A DNA stretch of 64,000 nt from the NCBI RefSeq assembly GCF_002994655.1, contig NZ_PPDL01000017.1, forward strand, positions 20,708 to 84,707, in the 5' to 3' direction. Origin of the DNA: Corynebacterium sp. 13CS0277 (lineage in GTDB: Bacteria > Actinomycetota > Actinomycetes > Mycobacteriales > Mycobacteriaceae). The translations under genes were made by a program, and so were the position numbers. Of this stretch, positions 19,730-28,100 are shown piece by piece. Within the stretch, counting starts at the first letter, position 1. Every line of letters begins with the position of its first letter. The notes under the pieces were generated by a model, which saw only the letters and a list, made by a program, of their open reading frames with translations, was not told the origin of the DNA and ran no database searches.

Positions 19730-19996
19730 TTACTCGTCGTCCAGCATCGAGTTGCGGTCGTTCGGGGTGAGCTGACCGTTCATGTTGGAGAAGTTCTTCG
19801 CGATGGTGCGGGCCATGAACATCTCACAGGCGCCGAAGAGCTTCTTCGCGTCGTACATGTTCAGGGTCAGCAGGCGCTCCTTGGTGCCGTCGTCCAGAAG
19901 CTTGTCGATCTCCAGGTACTCGAAGTCGTTCTGGTCGGCCAGGGTGCACACAACCTTGATGCCGTTGATGTCGGTGAAAGTGGGCTTAACAGACAT
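19730..19996 (-). CDS. Small protein of unknown function, 88 residues
   Basis: The protein begins MSVKPTFTDINGIKVVCTLA and ends NSMLDDE. It is acidic and soluble, with no signal peptide, an N-terminal half suited to beta strands (TDINGIKVVCTL, FEYLEID) and a helical C-terminal half (MYDAKKLFGACEMFMARTIAKNF). Coding character is supported by balanced amino-acid composition, a GGGGTCCC region upstream and two strong hairpins downstream. I do not recognise the family. It lies between the DUF1906 gene and tRNA-Arg. Confidence 0.75.
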   Translation of the reverse strand: MSVKPTFTDINGIKVVCTLADQNDFEYLEIDKLLDDGTKERLLTLNMYDAKKLFGACEMFMARTIAKNFSNMNGQLTPNDRNSMLDDE

Positions 19997-20324
19997 GGGG
20001 TCCCTCGAATCTGTGGTGGATAGACGTCGACGGTGTCGACGGCGGGCGCGGCGCCAGCTGCTGCCGCAACGATCACGCTGCCGGCGTGCGGGGTGGCGCA
20101 CGGTTACCCTCCACCCTAGAGCGAAACCACGGGCCGCGTGTTCCAAACGTGCCCAAGTGTTTCCTGTTTCACCCCATCTGCTACCCCCGCGCAGCGGAAA
20201 TGTGGGGGTGCTGCGCGACCAACCTCACACGGCAGGTGCCCCCGACGCTTCCCCTGCGGGCAGTGCTGCGTGCGCCCATCGAGGGTCGCACGCCCCGCAC
20301 GTACGCCGGGTGCGGGTGATGTTG

Positions 20325-20330
20325 TACCCT
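20325..20330 (+). promoter_or_regulatory. -10-like TACCCT before tRNA-Arg
   Basis: TACCCT lies 14 bases before the first base of the mature tRNA, a normal position for the tRNA promoter. The rest of the gap 19997-20324 shows nothing else clear. Confidence 0.4.
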
Positions 20331-20344
20331 TAGACGCGACGCAT

Positions 20345-20417
20345 GCCCTAGTAGCTCAGTGGATAGAGCACGGCTCTCCTAAAGCCGGTGTCGGAGGTTC
20401 GATTCCTCTCTGGGGCA
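20345..20417 (+). tRNA. tRNA-Arg (anticodon CCT)
   Basis: A 73-base cloverleaf is present: acceptor GCCCTAG pairs with CTGGGGC at 20410-20416, a D-loop with AGCTCAGTGGA, an anticodon stem CGGCT/AGCCG with loop CTCCTAA (anticodon CCT, reading AGG), and a T-arm with GGTTCGATTCC. The discriminator base is A. The 3' CCA is not encoded (CAA follows). Confidence 0.95.
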
Positions 20418-20476
20418 CAACACCACAGCAACTGCGCCGGGTTCACGCTCATACGCCTCCCCCAGCCAGTAACGCC

Positions 20477-20509
20477 AGACCCCCGAGCCCTGCCAGGGTT
20501 CGGGGGTCT
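20477..20509. terminator. Terminator between tRNA-Arg and the convergent Panacea module
   Basis: AGACCCCCGA (20477-20486) pairs with TCGGGGGTCT (20500-20509), with an inner CCC/GGG. It can serve both directions. Confidence 0.7.
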
Positions 20510-20580
20510 GCGCATGTGATCGGGATAGCCGGCACCCGCACTCCTGATGGGTGAGGAACCTCGCAGGGTGTGATTGTGGG

Positions 20581-21066
20581 CTAAAACAGGATCCCGTGCT
20601 CTTTCCACTGCGGGCGAAGACTTGTCAGGTCGGCTTCGTTTGTCAGCGGGCTGGCTGCCCAGGCGGTGAGAAGGGGAATGAAGAATTCGAGGTCGGGCGC
20701 ATTCTCGAGTAGCTCAAAATGAGCGCCGTTGATGAGTTCCTCGAGGCTCAGTCGATGTGGTTGCGAGCAGTCAATCAACGTCTTCTTAGTGAGGAAAGGG
20801 TGTGACTTTGCCTCGAGGGTTACTGAGACATCACTGGCGCTGCAGTCGAAAGGCTTGAATATCCGATCGAGTTGATCGCGCGCCTTTTCTACTCGAGACG
20901 TCGCGTTGACCAAGAGGAAGTGCTCTGGGTCGGGTTTCCCGAGGACAAAAAACATGTGGGCCGTCTCCGAGGGAAACGGCGGATCCCCTTGGAATCGCAG
21001 GGATGAGCCAGCCACGCAACTATGAGTGAGCCATAGTTCCCTGCGTTTTCCATCAAGCCGTAGCAT
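20581..21066 (-). CDS. Unknown protein, putative toxin partner of a Panacea antitoxin
   Basis: This 161-residue soluble protein starts MLRLDGKRRELWLTHSC. I do not recognise the family. Visible features are HMFFVLGKPDPEHFLLVNATSR (residues about 37-58, split by a turn at PDPE), a QLDRIF segment at 65-70, SHPFLTKKTLIDCS at 88-101, and an Asp/Glu-rich helical C-terminus. The start codon overlaps the end of the upstream Panacea gene by 14 bases, the arrangement expected for antitoxin-then-toxin operons such as socAB. GC content is about 53-55% in sampled lines against about 70% in neighbouring core genes. The toxin role is inferred only from this context. Confidence 0.7.
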   Translation of the reverse strand: MLRLDGKRRELWLTHSCVAGSSLRFQGDPPFPSETAHMFFVLGKPDPEHFLLVNATSRVEKARDQLDRIFKPFDCSASDVSVTLEAKSHPFLTKKTLIDCSQPHRLSLEELINGAHFELLENAPDLEFFIPLLTAWAASPLTNEADLTSLRPQWKEHGILF

Positions 21067-21739
21067 CTTCACGGGTATCTTGCGTGGGCTGCGTGATGAA
21101 TTCGCGCAATGCATTGCGCTCGACAAAGTGTTCGCGCGCAGCCTTAAGTACCTCTGGGTCCACCTGGAAGTATTCGTCAGGCTGATTCTCGGGGTCATCG
21201 AAGAAGTCGATGGTCTGGATGCGGAACGACTTCTTCTCGGAATTCGGAACGAAGGCGCGCGTCCACTCGGGATAAACATGACTGATGTCGCATGCCGCTT
21301 CGAACGCGCCCTTCGAACGGAAGTGTTCGTATGCCTTCTCCAACATGAGAATGTCGGCCTTGGACAGGTGATCGGTGCCGGGGTCAGAAATGATCGCGAC
21401 GTCGTAGTCGCGGGTTTCGAAATGTTCTTTCCACCACTGAGCGTCGACGATCGATGTCCACTTGGGATCAGGTACTTCGTTCGGCTTGCACGCACGAATG
21501 AGGTTGTAGGTCGACGAAGCGACCGGGCCGTATGTCAATGCAGCGTAGCGGTCTTCCGTCAACTCGGTTCCGAAGTTGCGCAGGCTGAAACGATCGGCGG
21601 CCCACAGCAGTTTGATGAGCTTCAGGTACTTCTTGCCGTCACGGCTTTTGCTGTCATCTGCGCTCTCCTTCAAAAAGAAGTTGAGCGCCTGGGCGGTTTT
21701 AATGGCAGAGAACGTGGGGACGGTTGGAGTGTTTGGCAC
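21053..21739 (-). CDS. Panacea-domain (DUF4065, SocA-like) antitoxin
   Basis: The 228-residue product carries the Panacea core in its first 90 residues: KYLKLIKLLWAADRF, then LTEDRYAALTYGPV and STYNLI. This domain is the shared antitoxin part of many toxin-antitoxin pairs; SocA of Caulobacter is the classic case, and partner toxins vary widely. A GTG at 21737-21739 is preferred because a GAGAGGA ribosome binding site sits six bases upstream; an ATG at 21775 would add 12 residues but would place that site inside the gene. It overlaps the following gene by 14 bases. The low GC and position next to tRNA-Arg suggest acquisition by transfer. Confidence 0.85.
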   Translation of the reverse strand: MPNTPTVPTFSAIKTAQALNFFLKESADDSKSRDGKKYLKLIKLLWAADRFSLRNFGTELTEDRYAALTYGPVASSTYNLIRACKPNEVPDPKWTSIVDAQWWKEHFETRDYDVAIISDPGTDHLSKADILMLEKAYEHFRSKGAFEAACDISHVYPEWTRAFVPNSEKKSFRIQTIDFFDDPENQPDEYFQVDPEVLKAAREHFVERNALREFITQPTQDTREDATA

Positions 21740-22044
21740 GAGCGATCCTCTCGGCATAGCCGGAAGTGTCAACACTGGTCTCGTCTGGATCCTCGATCCG
21801 AAGAAACCTCTGGAACCTTGTGTCTGGGGAACTCACGATGGCTGACAGATGAGACGTCATCCATGGATGGCGGGGTGAGGGGTAGGCGCCGATGCTTCGG
21901 TCCCGACGGCATTTGTCGTCGGTGGCGTCATGTCGCTTTGTGGCCCCTTGCGGGATTGTACCCCCACTTTCGTGCATTTTTCCACAGATCGGCCAATTGT
22001 GCTACGTCAGCGCAGTCGCGCACCCATGCTCTACAACGACGACT
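21740..22044. promoter_or_regulatory. Control region of the Panacea module
   Basis: The region upstream of the antitoxin gene has no gene. It holds an inverted repeat GGATC-CTC-GATCC at 21787-21799, a perfect palindrome CATCCATGGATG at 21858-21869, and a DnaA-box-like TTTTCCACA at 21978-21986. A TTGACA on the minus strand near 21765-21770 has no well-spaced -10 partner. Confidence 0.4.
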
Positions 22045-22075
22045 GGGTCCCGCCCACACACATGTGAGGGGACCC
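22045..22075 (-). terminator. Terminator after the mycoredoxin-like gene
   Basis: GGGTCCC (22045-22051) pairs with GGGACCC (22069-22075), about 20 bases downstream of the stop on the minus strand. Confidence 0.5.
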
Positions 22076-22096
22076 GGCAGCGATGCGGCGTGGGCC

Positions 22097-22348
22097 TTAG
22101 GAGCTCAGCTCCTCCAGCTTGCGGCGCACCTCAGATGCCGGCGGGTTGGTGGCGTGGGTGCCGTCGGAGTACTTCACGGTCGGCACGACGCGGTTGCCGT
22201 CGTTGACGGACTCCACCCAGGCGGCGGCGTCGAGGTCCTGCTCCACGTCGATGTTGGTGTACGGGGTGTTCGTCCGGTCCAGGGCCTTGGTGAGGCGCTG
22301 GCAGAAGGGGCACCAGGTGGTGGTGTACAGGGTGACGTGGTTGCTCAT
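22097..22348 (-). CDS. Mycoredoxin-like glutaredoxin
   Basis: This 83-residue thioredoxin-fold protein starts MSNHVTLYTTTWCPFCQRL, with the redox motif C13-P-F-C16. The strand NRVVPTVKYSDGTHATNPPA contains the cis-proline (VPT) and the conserved TNP that marks mycoredoxin-1 relatives, which reduce mycothiol mixed disulfides in actinobacteria. Its length matches the family. It is encoded downstream of folA on the same strand but 140 bases away, so it may have its own promoter. Confidence 0.88.
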   Translation of the reverse strand: MSNHVTLYTTTWCPFCQRLTKALDRTNTPYTNIDVEQDLDAAAWVESVNDGNRVVPTVKYSDGTHATNPPASEVRRKLEELSS

Positions 22349-22489
22349 GGTGGAGAGAATAAACCTTTCACTGGTGTGGATTCGCCACACCCCTGTGCCG
22401 TACTCACCGCGTGGGGGACAGTCGGGGTGTGGATGTGTGGGTGCTGGCCATGCTACCGAACCTTCCGGCCAGCGGGAGGGTGCGTGCGC

Positions 22490-23320
<831 letters not shown>

Positions 23321-24118
23321 CTACACGGCCACCTGGGCGCGGATCAGCGGGTGCGGATCGTAGCCGGTGAGCGTGATGTGCTCGAAGGTGTAGTCACTCA
23401 TGCTGTCCGCCGGTGCGAGCTCCACCTGGGGGTAGGGGCGCGCCTCGCGGCTGAGCTGCAGTTCCACCTGCTCGCGGTGATTGTCGTAGATGTGGCAATC
23501 ACCACCGGTCCAGATGAACTCGCCCACCTTCAGGCCCGCCTGCTGTGCGAACATGTGGGTGAGCAGCGCGTAGGACGCAATGTTGAACGGCACACCGAGG
23601 AACATGTCAGCGCTGCGCTGGTACAGCTGGCAGGACAGGGAGCCGTCGGCCACGTACAGCTGGAACAGCAGGTGGCACGGCGGCAGCGCCATGTTGTGCA
23701 GCTCGGAGACGTTCCACGCGGAGACGATGTTGCGCCGCGAATCCGGGTTCGACTTCAGTGTCTCGACCGCCTGCTGGATCTGGTCGATGTGCCGGCCATC
23801 GGGGGTCGGCCAGGAGCGCCACTGCACCCCGTACACCGGCCCCAGATCGCCGTTGTCATCGGCCCACTCGTCCCAGATGGTGATGTTGTTGTCGTGCAGG
23901 AAGCCGATGTTCGACTCGCCGCGCAAGAACCACAACAATTCGCCCACGACGGAGTGCCAGTGCACCTTCTTCGTCGTGATGAGCGGGAAGCTCTCCGACA
24001 GGTCGAAGCGCATCTGCTGCGCGAACAGGGAGGTGGTGCCGGTGCCGGTGCGGTCGTCCTTGTGGGTGCCTTCCCGCAGGATTTTCGCCAGCAGGTCTTC
24101 GTACGGGGTCAGGATCAT
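23321..24118 (-). CDS. thyA: Thymidylate synthase ThyA
   Basis: This 265-residue enzyme methylates dUMP to dTMP using methylene-THF and releases dihydrofolate for FolA. The catalytic cysteine lies in [13 protein letters not shown] near residue 146, followed by [23 protein letters not shown], the dUMP-binding HIYDNHREQ near 208, and the start [14 protein letters not shown]. This is the classical type, not the flavin-dependent ThyX. Its ATG overlaps the cysQ stop by four bases (ATGA type), so both are translated from one mRNA. Confidence 0.96.
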   Translation of the reverse strand: MILTPYEDLLAKILREGTHKDDRTGTGTTSLFAQQMRFDLSESFPLITTKKVHWHSVVGELLWFLRGESNIGFLHDNNITIWDEWADDNGDLGPVYGVQWRSWPTPDGRHIDQIQQAVETLKSNPDSRRNIVSAWNVSELHNMALPPCHLLFQLYVADGSLSCQLYQRSADMFLGVPFNIASYALLTHMFAQQAGLKVGEFIWTGGDCHIYDNHREQVELQLSREARPYPQVELAPADSMSDYTFEHITLTGYDPHPLIRAQVAV

Positions 24119-24876
24119 GCGAAGCTGCCGTGGGCCTCACGGTATTCCGCGGCGTAGTCCAGGATGTCGTCGGCGAGCTCCGGGCGGCAGATCAGCACGT
24201 CCGGCAGGTAGGTGTCCTTGTTGTTGTAGGTCAGCGGGGTGCCGTCCAGGCGGGAGCAGTGCAGGCCCGCGGCGAGGCACACGCCCACCGGTGCGGCGGA
24301 GTCCCACTCGTACTGGCCGCCGGCGTGGACGTAGGCGTCCGCGTCGCCGAGCAGCACGTGCATGGCCTTCGCGCCGGCGGAGCCCATGGGGAGGGTGTCG
24401 AAGCCGAGCTTTTCCGCGACGAAGGAGGCGACCTCCGGGGCGCGGTTGTGGCTCATGACTACCTTCTTGGCCAGGGGGCCGCCCACAGCCTTGGATTCCT
24501 CGGAGGTGAACACCACACCGAGGTCCGGCAGGGCGACGGCGGCGTGGATCGGGGAGCCGTTCTCCACGAGGGCGATGTGCACGGCCCAGTCCTGGCGGCC
24601 GGTCGCGAACTCCTTGGTGCCGTCGAGCGGGTCGATGATCCACACGCGGTCCTTGGCGAGGCGCGCCGGGTTGTCGGCGGCCTCCTCGGAGAGCACACCA
24701 TCGTCGGGGCGGTGCTGGGCCAGCACCCGGGCGATCCAGTTCTGTGCCAGGTCATCGCCCGCGTCGCCGAGGTTGCGGCCGCGGAGCAGGCCCACGTTGC
24801 GCACACCTTTGAGGATCTCGCCGGTGCCCTGCGCCAGGCGGCGGGTCAAAATAGCGTCATCAACTTTCGCAGTCAT
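24115..24876 (-). CDS. cysQ: 3'(2'),5'-bisphosphate nucleotidase CysQ
   Basis: This 253-residue member of the inositol-monophosphatase superfamily has the metal-binding motifs VLSEEAADN (about 62-70) and [12 protein letters not shown] (about 79-90) and the C-terminal [16 protein letters not shown]. CysQ removes the 3'-phosphate from PAP formed during sulfate assimilation. An AGGAGG ribosome binding site precedes the ATG, and a TACTCT hexamer lies just before it. It is the first gene of the cysQ-thyA unit. A role as an inositol phosphatase cannot be excluded from sequence alone. Confidence 0.87.
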   Translation of the reverse strand: MTAKVDDAILTRRLAQGTGEILKGVRNVGLLRGRNLGDAGDDLAQNWIARVLAQHRPDDGVLSEEAADNPARLAKDRVWIIDPLDGTKEFATGRQDWAVHIALVENGSPIHAAVALPDLGVVFTSEESKAVGGPLAKKVVMSHNRAPEVASFVAEKLGFDTLPMGSAGAKAMHVLLGDADAYVHAGGQYEWDSAAPVGVCLAAGLHCSRLDGTPLTYNNKDTYLPDVLICRPELADDILDYAAEYREAHGSFA

Positions 24877-25056
24877 GCCTCCTAGAGTAGTTGGTTTTAT
24901 GCCCGGGTGTGGACTTGTAAAGCCCGTTCAATAACACCCCGCCCCGGAGTATGGCTCAGGGGTGGAGTTCACGAGCGCCCCGCCACCGTTCGTGCCGGGC
25001 GTACACAGGGAACAGAGTCGGCCGTCCGCAGGGAACGAAAGGGGCCCGGGCGACAG

Positions 25057-25065
25057 TTATCCACA
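25057..25065 (+). promoter_or_regulatory. DnaA-box-like TTATCCACA upstream of lhr
   Basis: TTATCCACA is an exact match to the high-affinity DnaA box TTATNCACA. It lies 55 bases before the lhr start. Confidence 0.45.
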
Positions 25066-25106
25066 GGGCGCGCGGGTGGCGGTAGAGCTGATTCGCACTT
25101 GTGTTT

Positions 25107-25112
25107 TACAGT
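25107..25112 (+). promoter_or_regulatory. -10-like TACAGT for leaderless lhr
   Basis: TACAGT lies seven bases before the lhr ATG, and no ribosome binding site fits in the gap. Confidence 0.5.
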
Positions 25113-25119
25113 GGTGCAC

Positions 25120-28100
25120 ATGTCGACGCTCACCGAACGTTTTCGCCCGGAGGTCGCCACCTGGTTTTCGGAGGTGTTTGCGGCCCCCACCGCAGTCCAG
25201 GCCGGCGCCTGGGAGGCGATCTCCCGTGGGGAGAACACCCTCATCGTGGCGCCGACCGGTAGCGGTAAGACGCTGGCGGCGTTTTTGTGGGCGTTGAATT
25301 CTTTGGCCGGCCAGCCCGGCCAGCTGCCGCTGCCGGTGGAGGACCTGCCCACGGCCGGCGCGGCGGGGGCGCAGTCGGGCCCGGATGGCCAGGCCCGGCA
25401 GGGCGTGCGAGTGCTGTACATCTCCCCGCTGAAAGCGCTCGGCGTCGACGTGGAACGCAACCTGCGGGCACCGCTGCTGGGTATTGGCCAGGTGGCCGCC
25501 CGCCTCGGGGAGGCGGCACCCGATATTCGGGTTGCTGTGCGCAGCGGCGACACACCGCCGGCGGAACGGCAGCGGCAGGTGAAAAATCCCCCGGACATTC
25601 TCATCACCACCCCGGAGTCCCTCTACCTCATGCTGACAAGCAAGGCGGGTGGGATTCTGCGCAGCGTCGACACCGTCATCATCGACGAGATCCACGCGGT
25701 GGCAGGTACCAAGCGGGGCGTGCACCTCGCCCTGTCGCTCGAGCGGCTGGAGCACCTGTGCGCCACGCCCCCGCAGCGCATCGGCCTGTCCGCCACCGTG
25801 CGCCCCCTGGAGCGGGTCGCCCACTTCCTCGGCGGGGATCGGCCGGTGACCATGGTGAACCCGGAGTCGGCGAAGGCGTGGGATCTGCAGGTGCGTTCCG
25901 CGGTGCCGAACATGAGCGACCTGCCCACCCCTGAACTGGGATCCCCCATCGGGGAGGTCGTGCTCGACGACCGCTCCGGCGGCATGGCGGGGCTGGGGGC
26001 GATCCTCGACGAACACTTTCCGCACCCGCAGCAGCCCCAGGGCACGTCGCCCAGCCAGGCCGTGGAGGACGCAGCAGAGGACACCGTGGGTGAGGTCGAT
26101 CCCGGTGCACTGTGGGGCACCCAGGGGCCGGTCCTGCTCCCGGCCGAGGACCCGAACTCGACGGCGGAATCGCCAGGATCGGTGCCGGCGGACGAGAAGG
26201 CCGCAGCTGCGGCCGCGCCTGCAGTGGGGGCTGCCCCTGCCGTCGACACCGCCGTAGTCGCTGGTCGTCTCGCCACGATCGAGGGTGGCGGCTGGGAGGA
26301 ACTCCAGGGCACCACCCCGCAGCCCGGATCCATCTGGCCGTTTATCGAGCAGGCCGTGTACGAGGAAATCATGGGCGCGACCAGCACCCTGGTCTTCGTC
26401 AACTCCCGCCGCCAAGCCGAACGGCTGACCTCCCGCATCAACGAGCTCTATGCGGCCCAGTTCGCACCAGAGGAACTCTCCGCGAGCATGCGGCGCCTGC
26501 CCGCCAGCCTCGGCAAAGTCAACGACGTTGCCGGCACCGCGCCGACACTCATCGCCCGCGCCCACCACGGGTCGGTGGCCAAAGACGAACGCGCGATAAC
26601 AGAGAACATGCTGAAAAGCGGTGAGCTGCGCGCCGTCGTCGCGACCAGTTCCCTGGAACTCGGCATCGACATGGGCGCGGTCGACAAGGTCATCCAAGTC
26701 CAGTCCCCACCGACGGTCGCCAGTGGTGTGCAGCGCACCGGCCGCGCCGGCCACAGCGTCGGCGCCACGAGCGCCGGCTCCTTCTACCCGCTGCACCGCA
26801 GCGACCTGCTGCAGACCTGCGTGGTGGTCTCCCGCATGGCGCGCGGCGAGATCGAGGAACTCGTGGTGCCGAGCAACCCCCTCGACGTGCTCGCCCAGCA
26901 GACCGTCGCCATGACCGCCCAGGGTGAGATCCACGCCGACGAGTGGTTCGACATCGTCCGCCGGGCGATGCCCTACCAGCAGCTGCCGCGGGAGGTCTTC
27001 GACGCGGTCCTCGACCTCGTCAGCGGCGTGTACCCCTCGACGGACTTCTCCGAACTGCGCCCCCGGGTCGTCTACGACCGGGTCACTGGGATGCTCAGCC
27101 CCCGGCCGGGCGCGCAGCGCATCGCCGTGACCTCCGGGGGCACGATCCCCGACCGGGGGCTGTTCGGCGTGTTCCTCGTCGGCGGTGACGAGGCAGGCTC
27201 CGCGCCGCGGCGCGTCGGCGAACTCGACGAGGAAATGGTCTACGAGTCCCGCGTCGGCGACGTGTTCACCCTCGGGGCGTCCAGCTGGCGCATCGAAGAG
27301 ATCACCCGCGACCAGGTGCTCGTCACCCCCGCCCCGGGGCACACCGGCCGGCTGCCGTTCTGGACAGGCGACCAGGCGGCCCGCCCCTTCGAACTGGGCT
27401 GCGCAGTCGGCGCCTTCCGCCGTGAGGTGGCCGCCACCCCGGCGATGCTCGACAACCTGCTCGGCGGCCACGGCGAGATCGACCCCTGGGCACGCGACAA
27501 CCTCCTGGCCTACCTCGAGGAGCAGCGCGAGGCCTGCGGCATCATCCCCGACGAGCGCACGCTGCTGCTTGAGCGGTTCCGCGACGAACTCGGCGACTGG
27601 CGGGTCATTCTCCACACCCCCTTCGGTAGGGGCGTCAACGCCCCCTGGGCGCTGGCCGTCGGCCACCGCATCGCCCAGACGACCGGCATCGACGCCCAGG
27701 CCGTTGCCGGCGACGACGGCATTGTGCTGCGCCTGCCCGACGGGGAGCACGAACCCGGGAGCGAACTGTTCCACTTCGACCCGGACGAGATCGCCGACAT
27801 CGTCACCGCTACCGTCGGCGACTCCGCCCTGTTCGCCTCCCGCTTCCGGGAATGCGCCGCCCGCGCCCTGCTGCTGCCGCGGAAAAACCCCGGGGCCCGC
27901 GCCCCACTGTGGCAGCAGCGGCAGCGCGCCGCCCAACTCCTCGACGTCGCGAAGGCCTACCCCAGCTTCCCCATCATCTTGGAGACCGTCCGCGAATGCC
28001 TCCAGGACGTCTACGACCTACCCAGCCTGCAGAAAGTCTGCGCGGACCTGGCCAGCCACCAGATCCGCACCGCCGAGGTCACCGTCACCACCCCCACCCC

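Noticed and set aside
20395..22044. Search for a duplicated tRNA-Arg 3' end marking an integrated element
   Set aside because: No second copy of the T-arm/acceptor sequence was found downstream, and no integrase gene is present.
25057..27936. A 959-codon minus-strand frame opposite lhr
   Set aside because: lhr has all helicase motifs on the plus strand; the antisense product has no recognisable domain.
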